A DNA stretch of 53,776 bases from Acidimicrobiaceae bacterium (lineage in GTDB: Bacteria > Actinomycetota > Acidimicrobiia > Acidimicrobiales > Bog-793): the NCBI GenBank assembly GCA_003159795.1, contig PLPK01000083.1, positions 1 to 53,776 of the forward strand, given 5' to 3'. The translations under genes and the position numbers were made by a program. The notes beneath the pieces were generated by a model that saw only the letters and a program-made list of their open reading frames with translations, made no database searches and had not been told where the DNA came from. Positions 1 through 7,500 of this stretch are shown one piece after another (the stretch's first letter is position 1; the number at the start of each line of letters is the position of its first letter).

Positions 1-522
1 ACGGGCGCGAGCGGCGTGACCGGACCCAGTGGAACGACTGGGTCCAACGGCCTGACGAGCCTCCCCCCCATCTCGCCCTGCGAGACGACCGGGATGCTCG
101 TTGTCGACGTGTCAAACCCCGGGACGAGCGGCACCTTCTCCGTGACGGTGCCGGAGGTCGCCTCGGCGACCGCCGCCGAACGCTTCGAGCTCATCGACAG
201 CTCCGTGGCCGGGGCCGGTGGGTCCTCGCCCATCGAGGTGGTAATGGTCCGGGTCGCCCCCGACGTGAGCAGCGTCCAGGCGAGCTTCGCTGACGGAGCG
301 ACGGACCAGATGAACGTGCAGGACGGCTGGGCGGTCCTCGCCAACGATGGCAATTCACCCCTGCCGGCGAGCCTCACGGCGCTCGACAGCTCGGGCAACG
401 CCGTCGGCAACGCGACCGTGTCGAGTGAGGACGCGATCGCGGAGCCCGACCGGTGCTTCCTCCCCCTTGCCAGCATCAACTCCAGCTCGGTGGGCGTCGC
501 CAGGACGCCGACATCGAAGTGA
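1..522 (+). CDS. Collagen-like repeat protein, C-terminal part (5' end outside window)
   Basis: The reading frame is open from base 1, so the gene starts upstream. The first ~17 codons read as Gly-X-Y triplets (GAS, GVT, GPS, GTT, GSN), the signature of bacterial collagen-like proteins. A globular, low-complexity C-terminal region of about 150 residues follows, rich in Ser, Thr, Ala and Val with only two cysteines. In bacteria such proteins are usually exported and surface-exposed, with the triplet region forming a trimeric stalk. The signal peptide and repeat number cannot be seen here. The TGA at 520-522 is followed at once by a long stem-loop. The C-terminal domain matches no family I recognise. 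Confidence 0.75.
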   Translation, partial: TGASGVTGPSGTTGSNGLTSLPPISPCETTGMLVVDVSNPGTSGTFSVTVPEVASATAAERFELIDSSVAGAGGSSPIEVVMVRVAPDVSSVQASFADGATDQMNVQDGWAVLANDGNSPLPASLTALDSSGNAVGNATVSSEDAIAEPDRCFLPLASINSSSVGVARTPTSK

Positions 523-530
523 GCCTCCGC

Positions 531-569
531 GGCTAGCAGATGAGCGCGAATCGTGCTCATCTGTTAGCC
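531..569 (+). terminator. Strong 15-bp stem-loop after the collagen-like gene, overlapping the next ATG
   Basis: GGCTAGCAGATGAGC (531-545) pairs with GCTCATCTGTTAGCC (555-569): 15 pairs including one G-U, with a 9-nt loop. It begins 8 nt after the stop of the collagen-like gene, where a terminator is expected, but no T-run follows. The only upstream ATG of the sigma-factor frame (540) lies inside the left arm, so the hairpin could also hide that start. Confidence 0.6.
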
Positions 570-1118
570 GTGGACATCGCTCCGCCCGCCGAGAGCCAAC
601 TCCCCGGCGCACCGGACAATGCCCCAGAACAGCAGGCCGACAAGCCCGTTGCCGGTGGCGTTGACGACAGCTTCATCGCCGTCTACCAGGCGCACTACCC
701 GCGCCTCGTTCGCGCGCTCGAGCTGGGCGGAACAAGCCGGGAGCACGCGGAGGATGTCGCCCAGGAGGCATTCGCGAGGACCTTCGGCCACTGGCGACGG
801 GTCCGACGTGGCACGAACCCCGCGGGCTACGCCTACCGGGTCGCCTTCCGGATCGTCCGGCGGCAGCGCCGGCCGGACCTCCCCCTCGGCGACGATCCGG
901 CCTCGCCGGACGTGGCGGACGAGGCAACCCTGGCTGTCGGGATCGAGCGCGCGCTCCAGGCGATGCCCGCGGCGCAGCGGCGCTGCGCGGTGCTCTGTCT
1001 TGCCGTCGGAATGCCCACGAAGGAGGCCGCCAGGACACTCGGGATCGCCGAATCGACTGTGCGGAAGCAGATCGAACGGGCGCGGAACGACCTCCGGCAG
1101 GTTCTTGGCGTCCCTTAG
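540..1118 (+). CDS. ECF-type (sigma-70 family) RNA polymerase sigma factor
   Basis: The protein has 192 aa from ATG 540. A region 2-like segment (about residues 43-100, with helices around HAEDVAQEAFARTF) is followed by a region 4 helix-turn-helix (about residues 140-188, motif AARTLGIAESTVRKQIERAR). This is the two-domain layout of small ECF sigma factors, which recruit RNA polymerase to alternative promoters. About 40 Pro/Ala-rich residues precede region 2. The ATG sits inside a 15-bp hairpin, so GTG 570, immediately after the hairpin, is an alternative start that would remove ten non-conserved residues. No anti-sigma gene is adjacent. Family assignment is firm; the regulon is unknown. Confidence 0.85.
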   Translation: MSANRAHLLAVDIAPPAESQLPGAPDNAPEQQADKPVAGGVDDSFIAVYQAHYPRLVRALELGGTSREHAEDVAQEAFARTFGHWRRVRRGTNPAGYAYRVAFRIVRRQRRPDLPLGDDPASPDVADEATLAVGIERALQAMPAAQRRCAVLCLAVGMPTKEAARTLGIAESTVRKQIERARNDLRQVLGVP

Positions 1119-1556
1119 TGAAGCCGGCCCGGATCCGCACGGGGCTATTCGGTGCGCGAGCGCCCCACTAGACGCCGCGCACTGCGAGGACGGGCGAGCG
1201 CCGCAGACGGCGCGTCGGGAAGATGGCTGGTCCGGAAGCGTCGCGTCGACGAATGCCGCGGACGAGGACCGAGAACGGGAAGCGGACCAGGACTTCAGAC
1301 GGCGACAGGTGGATCAACGGGCGGGCATGCTCGTCTCACGCGCATTTGCCTGCGCGGCGACCTCTCAGACAGGACGCCAAGAGCTTCGGACTCCGGCCCT
1401 TGGATCGGGCCGTTCTCGACGCTCCGTCTGAGAGAGCAAGAAACGGGGGCGTCATCGGAATGTTTCGTTCAACCTTGCCCATCACCGCCGTCGGGGCGCT
1501 TCCCGCGTTCGTACGTTCAATAAGATGAACGCTCCGCGCACTGAATCGAGGAGACG
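1119..1556. other. 438-nt gap without a convincing gene
   Basis: Several overlapping open frames run through here, but they are Arg/Ser/Pro-rich products of GC-rich sequence, without start signals or recognisable domains. The only structure seen is a 6-6-6 inverted repeat at 1514-1531, about 25 nt before the next gene. Confidence 0.6.
1514..1531. repeat. Small inverted repeat upstream of the YbjN-like gene
   Basis: CGTTCA-ATAAGA-TGAACG is a perfect 6-bp inverted repeat with a 6-nt spacer. It ends 25 nt before the ATG at 1557, in a locally AT-richer stretch. The position fits an operator or promoter-associated site, but a short match like this can occur by chance. Confidence 0.3.
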
Positions 1557-2000
1557 ATGGACAAGATAGAACTTGCCAACCGCTACAAGGCGGCAGCAGA
1601 GGGCGTCCTGGGCCTCGTCGCCACGATCAACGATGAGGCCAGTGCCGTGGTCTTCAAGCACCCCGAATTCGGGACATTCCTTTTCGTTCTCGATGCCGAG
1701 AAGGACCCCGAGTATCTCATGCTGCTGTTCCCCTCATTCATGGACGCGTCACGTGTCGGTGGCGACCGGAACTTCCTTTTGCAGCTGGCGAACGATGTGA
1801 ACATCGGCAAGAAGGCAGTGAAGGTCAGCGTCCTCAATGACGAGAAGTCGACCATGACGGCCTCGATCGAGTGCTTCGTCGCTGGGCCGGATCAACCCCC
1901 CAGCCAGGAATTCCTCAACACGGTCGTGAAGCGACAGTTCGGTGCCCTACTGACCGGGGTGCGAGCCGTCCTGGAAGGCGTGAGCAAGCGCGTCTCCTGA
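1557..2000 (+). CDS. Small acidic protein, possibly YbjN/CesT-like
   Basis: The protein has 147 aa. The start is supported by a Shine-Dalgarno GAGGAG six or so bases before ATG 1557. It alternates beta-like segments (residues 25-60 and 85-110) with amphipathic helices at both ends, and shows no signal peptide, transmembrane segment or catalytic motif. The profile, one compact alpha/beta domain with many acidic and aromatic residues, resembles YbjN-like or type III chaperone-like folds; this is only an impression. The gene stands alone between a sigma factor on the same strand and a convergent ABC operon. Codon use is slightly less GC-extreme than in its neighbours. Confidence 0.7.
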   Translation: MDKIELANRYKAAAEGVLGLVATINDEASAVVFKHPEFGTFLFVLDAEKDPEYLMLLFPSFMDASRVGGDRNFLLQLANDVNIGKKAVKVSVLNDEKSTMTASIECFVAGPDQPPSQEFLNTVVKRQFGALLTGVRAVLEGVSKRVS

Positions 2001-2016
2001 CCCGACGGGCCACCAC

Positions 2017-2036
2017 CGCGACGACCACGTGTCGCG
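2017..2036. terminator. Weak stem-loop between convergent genes
   Basis: CGCGAC (2017-2022) and GTCGCG (2031-2036) can form a 6-bp stem with an 8-nt loop, 17 nt after the stop of the YbjN-like gene. There is no T-run. It is a modest candidate for the 3' end of this gene. Confidence 0.3.
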
Positions 2037-2175
2037 ACCAACCGACTGCCCGGCGCACTCCTGGCTGACTGATCCGCCCAGACGAGCGAGCATCCCATGC
2101 TGTTGAGCGCCGCCAGGCTTTGGGGTATGGACGAGGACCTCGATCGGGCGCCCGCTCGTTCCGATGGGCGCCGGC

Positions 2176-3324
2176 TCAGGCGTCGCGCGTGGCCATCCGC
2201 CAGGCGCCGAGGATCGACCAACCGACGATCCAGCCCACGATCACGGCGACCATCGCCCACGTCGGCATCGGCGGAATCATAAGGACTCCCCGTCCCCCGA
2301 AGAGCACCCTGCCACCACCGCCTCCCAGGCTTCCCGCCAGTCCGGCAGGTCGGAGTTGGTCCATCGCCACACCCACGACGAGCCGCTGGCCGTTGAGGAA
2401 ATAGGGGATCGCGACCCTCGCGAGGATCGGCGTGACGATGATCTCGAGCACGATCATCAGGATCGTGGCGACCGTCCGCTGACCGGTGAGCGACCCGAGA
2501 CCGAGGCCGACCATGAACCCGATCCCCACCTCGAGCTCGACCCACAGTCCGATCTTGACCATCTCGTTCATCGCCGGGTTGAGCGCGGTGGACTCGTCGA
2601 CCACGTAGTCGTGGTAGATCGCGACGGTATGCCGCTCGACGAACTTGACGCCGGCGCCGGCGCCGGCGGAGGGCGGCCCGGAGCCGATGGCCATCTCGGC
2701 CTCCTTCGGGCGCTCCAGGAGCCAAACCTTCAGCTGGCGCTGGTTGAGGTGAAGCGGGACGGTGAGGCCGTTGTAGTTGACCGAGGTCGGCTGGGGGGTG
2801 CCCTCGTAGGCGGTCACCAGGCACAACATCGCGAACGCCACGGCGACGAGCGGCAGCACGATCGAAAGGCCGGCAGGGATCCGCGCGAGGTAGAGCGAGA
2901 TCCGCGACCGGCCGGTTATCACGAGGTGGCGGAAGACGCCGGCCGCCAGGTCGGTCGTGCCCGCCGAGGCCCCGAGCGTCGCGGCGATGATGAAACCAAA
3001 CTCGGCCATCGGATTGCACAGGCTGGCGAAGACGCTCGGGCTCCCCGCCGGACCGTAGCTCCTCGGGTCGAAGGCGTGGAAGGCCAGCCGCAGGCCGAGG
3101 ACGAGGACGGGAAGGCCCAGCGTGAGCAGGAACACGGCGACCATGAGGCCCCGGCGCTTGCGCAGCTCGAGCTGCTTCGTCGTGATGAGGTCCCAGGAGG
3201 GGATCCACGAACCGGGCCCCGCAAAGGAACCGCCTCCGGACCCCCGACGAGCACGGGCGCCGCGACCCGCCGGTTCCGGGGTCGGGTTCGGGACGGTCGG
3301 GACGGCGCCACCCGGACCGGTCAT
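2176..3324 (-). CDS. ABC transporter permease (ABC-2 type)
   Basis: The 382-aa protein has a Gly/Arg-rich cytoplasmic N-terminus (about 45 residues), then hydrophobic segments near residues 60-82, 105-130, 150-172, 255-275, 285-305 and 350-372. A large extracytoplasmic loop lies between the third and fourth segments. This is the layout of ABC-2 export permeases. Its ATG overlaps the stop of the ATPase gene by 4 nt (3321-3324), so the two are translationally coupled and should form one exporter. The substrate cannot be read from the sequence; membrane-stress, lipid or drug export are the usual roles. A poly-Gly run (near residue 330) sits just before the last helix. Confidence 0.85.
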   Translation of the reverse strand: MTGPGGAVPTVPNPTPEPAGRGARARRGSGGGSFAGPGSWIPSWDLITTKQLELRKRRGLMVAVFLLTLGLPVLVLGLRLAFHAFDPRSYGPAGSPSVFASLCNPMAEFGFIIAATLGASAGTTDLAAGVFRHLVITGRSRISLYLARIPAGLSIVLPLVAVAFAMLCLVTAYEGTPQPTSVNYNGLTVPLHLNQRQLKVWLLERPKEAEMAIGSGPPSAGAGAGVKFVERHTVAIYHDYVVDESTALNPAMNEMVKIGLWVELEVGIGFMVGLGLGSLTGQRTVATILMIVLEIIVTPILARVAIPYFLNGQRLVVGVAMDQLRPAGLAGSLGGGGGRVLFGGRGVLMIPPMPTWAMVAVIVGWIVGWSILGAWRMATRDA

Positions 3325-4670
3325 GCCTGCTCCCCGAACCGGCTCGTCACCGACAAGAACCAGTCCTCAAGCGACGTGCGCGCCTCCTGCAGGCGATAGA
3401 CCAGGACCCCTGCCTCGACGAGGAGCCGGTTGATCTCCGCGACGGTTTCGCGGTTCCCGCCCTCCCGCAGGGTGACGGTCAGCCCCGTTCCGCCGACGGT
3501 GGTGCGGGTGGCGAGGTTCGCGGCGGCGATCACGCGGGCCGCTGACTCGGCATCGCTGCAGTCGACCTGCAGGACCAGGTTGGTCGTGCTGTGCAGCAGC
3601 TCGACGATCGGGCCCTGGCGGATCACGCGGCCGCGGTCGACGATCGCCACGGCGTCGCAGGTGCGCTCGACCTCGTCGAGGAGGTGCGACGACAGCACCA
3701 CCGTCCGGCCCTCGCCGACGAGGCTCTTGATCATCGTCCGCATGCCCTGCATCCCGGCGGGGTCGAGCCCGTTCATCGGCTCGTCCAGGATGAGCAGCTC
3801 CGGGTCACCGAGCAGGCACGCCGCCACCCCTAGACGCTGGCGCATGCCCATGGAGTACGAGGCCACCGTGTGGTCGGCCCGCTCGGCGAGCCCCACCCGT
3901 TCGAGGCCCGGGTCGATCCGCCCCTCGGCACCGGTGCCGCGGGCCGCCGCCAGCAGCCGCAGGTTCTCCCGTCCCGTCAGGTGGTCGTGGAACCGTGGCT
4001 CGTCGACGATGGCACCGACGCGTGCGAGCGCCCGACTGCGCTCATGGGGCACCGGGATCCCGAGCAGCGACATCGTGCCGCCGTCCGCCCGGGTCAGGCC
4101 CAGAAGGGTCCGGATAAGTGTCGTCTTGCCCGCCCCGTTCGGCCCGAGGTAGCCAAAGGCGCATCCCCGCGGCACCCGCAGCTCCACGTCGTTCACCGCG
4201 ACATTCGTGCCGAAGCGCTTCGTGAGCCCGTGGGTCTCGACCGCCCAGCCGTCATCGGGAACCCTCGTCCACACCTCGGGCTGGGCTGTCACCACGACCG
4301 CGTCCGCATCCTTCCCGGGCGAGGCGGTCTGGGTCGCCCCGGCGGGTTCCGTCGCCCCGGTCGGTTCAATCCGGCTCGAGGCGGGGGGCACGGGAATCCC
4401 GGCGAGCCCGACTCCAGCTCCCTCGCCGCCGGGGAACCCGCCCGGTGGCGCCGGCCTCGTGTCAGAGCGTCCCCAGGAGCCGCCGGCATCGCCCGACCGG
4501 TGACGGGAACCTGCGCGCCCGCTCAGCCGGACGACGAGGTAGACGAGGGCGGCGAGGACGACGAGGCCGATCAGGAGGAACCCGCCGTGGCGCCCGGGGC
4601 CGTGCGCCGCCAGGATCAGCGCCGGCGCCGACCCTCGGAACGCGAGATCAACAGAACCAGGCCGGCTCAA
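3321..4670 (-). CDS. ABC transporter ATPase with an N-terminal membrane anchor
   Basis: The 449-aa protein is much longer than the ~300 aa usual for this ABC-2 class. Residues 30-49 form one clear transmembrane helix. A Pro/Gly/Ala-rich linker (about 50-130) leads to the nucleotide-binding domain (145-370) with Walker A GPNGAGKTT, signature SYSMGMRQRLG, Walker B LLILDEP and an SSHLL switch. A C-terminal DUF4162-like tail of ~75 residues follows. Couplings by 4-nt overlaps to the ANTAR regulator upstream and the permease downstream indicate one operon. An ATPase tethered to the membrane by its own helix is unusual; the start at 4670 is supported by the overlap with the previous stop. Confidence 0.88.
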   Translation of the reverse strand: MSRPGSVDLAFRGSAPALILAAHGPGRHGGFLLIGLVVLAALVYLVVRLSGRAGSRHRSGDAGGSWGRSDTRPAPPGGFPGGEGAGVGLAGIPVPPASSRIEPTGATEPAGATQTASPGKDADAVVVTAQPEVWTRVPDDGWAVETHGLTKRFGTNVAVNDVELRVPRGCAFGYLGPNGAGKTTLIRTLLGLTRADGGTMSLLGIPVPHERSRALARVGAIVDEPRFHDHLTGRENLRLLAAARGTGAEGRIDPGLERVGLAERADHTVASYSMGMRQRLGVAACLLGDPELLILDEPMNGLDPAGMQGMRTMIKSLVGEGRTVVLSSHLLDEVERTCDAVAIVDRGRVIRQGPIVELLHSTTNLVLQVDCSDAESAARVIAAANLATRTTVGGTGLTVTLREGGNRETVAEINRLLVEAGVLVYRLQEARTSLEDWFLSVTSRFGEQA

Positions 4671-5263
4671 GGCGCGAGTGAGCCTTCGGCGACCGCCTGG
4701 GCTGTCCCGCGGATCGTCTGGCCGCGCTCTTTGGCGGCCTTCTCGATGAAGGCGAACGCCTCGGGCTCGGTCATGGCGTGATCGTCCATCAGGAGGCCCT
4801 TGGCACGGTCGACGGCGAGGCGGGTCTCGCGACGCTGGGCCTGGCCGATCTCGTCGTCACCGAGGGTCGCGAACTCCGCCTCGAGCGCCTGGGCCTCGGC
4901 GAAGCGGCCGAGGGCGACCTCGATCGCCGGCAGGAGCTCCTCACGCTGGAACGGCTTCACGAGGTAGGCCTGGGCGCCGGCGTCGCGGGCACGCTCGATG
5001 AAGTTGCGCTCACTGAAGGCCGTGAGGATGACGACGGCGGTCCGCACCGAGGAATGGATCGCGGCGGCCGCCTGCAGCCCGTCCATCCCCGGCATCTTGA
5101 TGTCCAGGATGACGAGGTTGGGATGGAGCTTGCGGACGAGCTCGACCGCCTCGTCGCCGCGCCCGGTCGAGCCGACAACGTCGAAGCCCTCCTCCGCGAG
5201 GATCTCGCACAGGTCGAGCCGCACGACAGCCTCGTCCTCGGCGATCACTACGGTCCTGGCCAC
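4667..5263 (-). CDS. Response regulator with ANTAR RNA-binding output domain
   Basis: The 198-aa protein has a receiver domain (residues 1-125) with acidic pair ED (9-10), phosphoacceptor Asp in LVILDIKMPG (about 54), Thr in ILTA and Lys in LVKPF. A short coiled linker leads to an ANTAR domain (about 135-190) whose helices contain the typical AKGLLM and AF..I.K.A motif. ANTAR proteins bind paired hairpins in nascent RNA and prevent termination. The architecture is that of actinobacterial PdtaR-type regulators; the partner histidine kinase is not in the window. It starts with GTG 5263 and overlaps the ABC ATPase gene by 4 nt, suggesting control of that exporter. Confidence 0.9.
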   Translation of the reverse strand: MARTVVIAEDEAVVRLDLCEILAEEGFDVVGSTGRGDEAVELVRKLHPNLVILDIKMPGMDGLQAAAAIHSSVRTAVVILTAFSERNFIERARDAGAQAYLVKPFQREELLPAIEVALGRFAEAQALEAEFATLGDDEIGQAQRRETRLAVDRAKGLLMDDHAMTEPEAFAFIEKAAKERGQTIRGTAQAVAEGSLAP

Positions 5264-5359
5264 TTGTCGCCCCCGTTCCTGGTTGTGTGGGTCATTCCGG
5301 CATCGGCCCCGCCGGCCCTCCTGGTGCCGCGCATCGACCGCGCCGCTCAGGACCGGACG

Positions 5360-5662
5360 CTAGACGAGGAGGGCGCCGAACAGCTCATCCTGGGTGCGCT
5401 CGAGGTCGGCGATCGCTCGCAGCGCCGCGTCCCGCGTGTGCGCCATCTGGTCGGCGTGGCGTTGCGCCTCCGTCCACACCTGCTGGGCGAGCGGCGTCTC
5501 GGCGACGACGGCGCGCACCTTCGCCTCATCGGCCTGCTCGGCAAGCGAATCCAGCTGCGCCTCGATCACCTCGAGTTCGGCGTGGGCGCGGTCGAGGCGC
5601 GCCGAGACGTCGAACAACCGCCGCTCGGTGCGCTGGCGGCGATCGGTGAGACCCGGCCGCAT
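5360..5662 (-). CDS. Small coiled-coil protein of unknown function
   Basis: The 100-aa protein is almost entirely helical and charged, with heptad-like Leu/Ala spacing over residues 10-55 and 65-95 and no signal peptide or membrane segment. It begins at ATG 5662, only ten bases after the end of the menC-like pseudogene, and ends 96 nt before the ANTAR regulator on the same strand, so it may be transcribed with either. It matches no family I can name. The regular codon pattern and clean start make it a likely real gene. Confidence 0.6.
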   Translation of the reverse strand: MRPGLTDRRQRTERRLFDVSARLDRAHAELEVIEAQLDSLAEQADEAKVRAVVAETPLAQQVWTEAQRHADQMAHTRDAALRAIADLERTQDELFGALLV

Positions 5663-5671
5663 AGAGCAAGT

Positions 5672-6302
5672 CTACGACGGCCGGAAGGCCCGGCACCTCG
5701 CGCCAACGGCCCCCACGACCGCAGGGTCGAGCTCGACACCGAGGCCCAGGCCCGCCGGCACGGCGGCCTCGCCCTTGACGAGCACGTGCGGTGCCGTGAC
5801 GTCGGGGGCAAGCAGCGATCCGACGCCCCGAGATCACCGGGCAGGTCGAAGCCGTGGAGCGCGCCAACGGCGATCGTCGCGGCGCGGGCGAGACCCGCCT
5901 CAAGCATCCCCCCGACCGAGAGGCGAACGTCGGCTGCGACGCAGGCGTCGTGGACGCGCACGGCGGCGCCGATCCCGCCGAGACGGGCCCGCTTCACCGA
6001 CACGCCCGCGCACGCCCGGGCCGCGAGCGCCACCTCCGCCGAGGTCGGCGAGTCGATCGATTCGTCGAGGACGACCGGGGTCGCGAGCTCGCCTGCGAGC
6101 CGCGCGGAGCCGGCGAGATCGCCCGCCGCGAGCGGCTGCTCGATGGCCGCGTGCGCGTCGCACTCGCCATCCCCCCGCCGCTCTCGGTTTCGAGGTGCAC
6201 GAGAATGACCTGGCGTCGCCGGTGTATGCCGGTCGCCGTCACGAGCGGCGTCACGAGCTCGAGCTCGAGCCGGCGCGGCTCGACCGCCAGGATCCGCATC
6301 AC
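5672..6302 (-). pseudogene. menC: Degraded o-succinylbenzoate synthase / enolase-superfamily gene (menC-like)
   Basis: Three pieces of one enolase-superfamily protein lie in three frames. Frame 1 gives an N-terminal piece from ATG 6302 (MMRILAVEPRRLELELVTPL...) for about 48 residues. Near 6160 the frame changes to one encoding the barrel half, with IEQPLAAGDL, the PVVLDESIDS strand with its metal-binding acid, and VSVKRARLGG with the catalytic-type Lys. Near 5822 it shifts again to a C-terminal piece (SLLAPDVTAPHVLVKGEA...) ending at the TAG 5672-5674. An intact enzyme has ~330-370 residues; about 150 from the middle, including the first catalytic Lys region, are missing. MenC makes o-succinylbenzoate for menaquinone; a dipeptide epimerase ancestry is also possible. 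Confidence 0.75.
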
Positions 6303-6375
6303 GCAAGGATCGCGCGTCGGGGAACGACGATCCTCCGCTCGATAACCTGGGTCGGGCGGCGGTTTTCACCGTCGG

Positions 6376-6458
6376 GCCCGGATGGCGGAATGGTAGACGC
6401 GGAGGCCTCAAAAGCCTCTGTCCGCAAGGGCGTGCGGGTTCGAATCCCGCTCCGGGCA
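6376..6458 (+). tRNA. tRNA-Leu (anticodon CAA)
   Basis: The 83-nt gene folds as a class II tRNA. The acceptor GCCCGGA (6376-6382) pairs with TCCGGGC (6451-6457). The anticodon stem GAGGC/GCCTC encloses the loop CTCAAAA, with anticodon CAA at 6409-6411. A long variable arm follows, then the T-arm GCGGG-TTCGAAT-CCCGC. CCA is not encoded. It decodes UUG. A second near-copy of its 3' 77 nt lies 1.1 kb downstream beside an integrase remnant, so this locus has served as an integration site. Confidence 0.97.
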
Positions 6459-6459
6459 C
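6383..6459 (+). repeat. Direct repeat, left copy (tRNA-Leu part; candidate attL)
   Basis: These 77 nt run from tRNA position 8 to one base past the discriminator. They recur at 7501-7577 with three substitutions (74 of 77 identical). The final 28 nt of both copies, covering the T-arm and 3' acceptor strand, are identical, typical for tyrosine-recombinase att cores in tRNA genes. Confidence 0.7.
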
Positions 6460-6481
6460 GTCAGAGTCCCTAGTCAGAGCG

Positions 6482-6742
6482 CTAATGACGCGGCCGAAAC
6501 CGCCATTTGGCCACAACTTGGTCACAACGCCTCGTCGACCGTCGCGGCGACCCCGTTAGCGGCCTGTGACCCCGCCTCTCGAACAGGTGGCCGTAACGGT
6601 CGAGCGTGAAGCTCGCCGTCGCGTGCCCGAGCCGCCGGGCAATGAGCAGCGGCTGCTCCCCCGCCGAGATCAGGTGGTCGACGCGAGAGTGCCTGAGATC
6701 GTGGAAGCGGATTCGCGGCAGGCGCGATCGAGTGCCAAGCAA
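6482..6742 (-). pseudogene. Tyrosine recombinase (integrase) C-terminal remnant
   Basis: Only the end of the catalytic domain survives. Visible are the HDLRH box (second Arg region), ARRLGH with the conserved His/Gly, and the nucleophile Tyr in LDRYGHLF. A full integrase has 350-400 residues; here about 86 remain after the first Met, although the same frame stays open with weakly integrase-like sequence to about 6840. No N-terminal DNA-binding or core-binding domain is found. It begins 23 nt from the 3' end of tRNA-Leu, the classic position for the integrase of an element inserted in that tRNA. Confidence 0.75.
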
Positions 6743-7026
6743 GCCGAGCGCATCGCTGTTGAGCGCCTGGCTGAGGCCGCTGGAGTCAGCGAGAGTTGAC
6801 CGCGGCCGCCACAGGTGGCCAACCGAGATAGTCCAACTGCCACGGTCGATTCGAAACCGGCTACGTTCGCTCAGACCGCCCGCAAGGGTGCTCGCCGACC
6901 AGCTGGGCGCCGCCTTTAGGGACGGGCATCAGAAGTTAGCCTTCCACCACTTCCTCAGAGTGCTCCCATCACGCCAGGGACGCTTTCTGTATCTTGCTCG
7001 GGGACGATGAGATATCTTCTCCACAT

Positions 7027-7218
7027 ATGAAGACCTATCGAGTCACGCTCAAAGTCACGGACGCAAGCGGCGAGCCGATCGTCCGCGAGGTCAAGGGCAA
7101 CAGCCACGCATTGAGCGGGGCTGAGCACCTGGTCATCTTCACCAATCCGGAAGAGTACGTTGCCATTTTCCCCGCTGGCGAGTATGCGGCCGTGGAAATC
7201 TCGGAAGATCCCAAGTAG
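7027..7218 (+). CDS. Small protein of unknown function within the element scar
   Basis: The 63-aa protein starts at ATG 7027. It begins with a beta-hairpin-like stretch (MKTYRVTLKVTDASG), is acidic at the C-terminus, and has no signal peptide or membrane segment. A TTG at 6994 would add eleven residues, but the ATG gives the more natural N-terminus. Base composition is lower in GC than in most neighbours, in keeping with transferred DNA between the integrase remnant and the second tRNA copy. No family recognised. Confidence 0.5.
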   Translation: MKTYRVTLKVTDASGEPIVREVKGNSHALSGAEHLVIFTNPEEYVAIFPAGEYAAVEISEDPK

Positions 7219-7500
7219 CTCCAGCTAAGTCCCTGTGTCCGTGGGGACAGCGGACGAGGGGTCGCGCCACCATTCGACGGGCTGGGGCACGGGATGACCG
7301 AGAAGCGCTCAGACACGTTCGATTGTTCACGGCTACCGGAACCCACTCGGGATAGGGCTTGCGGGGCTACAGAGGGTCTTATAGCGCCCCTGACGCCATG
7401 ACCACGCCGCCGCTCTGCGGAGCGAAGACGCGAGCAGACGGGACGTGCAAGCGCCCTGCGATGCGCGGCACGAACCGCCGTGACTTCCACGATGGTCAAG

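Noticed and set aside
1152-1523. Overlapping frames in the gap after the sigma factor
   Set aside because: Arg/Ser-rich, lacking ribosome sites; two different frames are equally open, as expected of GC-rich non-coding DNA.
4778-6208. 476-aa plus-strand frame opposite the ANTAR regulator
   Set aside because: Shadow of the minus-strand genes: Arg/Asp/Leu-rich with no domain, while the opposite strand encodes a clear response regulator.
5566-6525. One 319-aa minus-strand protein spanning menC-like gene and tRNA
   Set aside because: The start lies in the antisense of tRNA-Leu, and only its middle part (about 5822-6160) is enolase-like; the ends belong to other frames, so it was called as a pseudogene.
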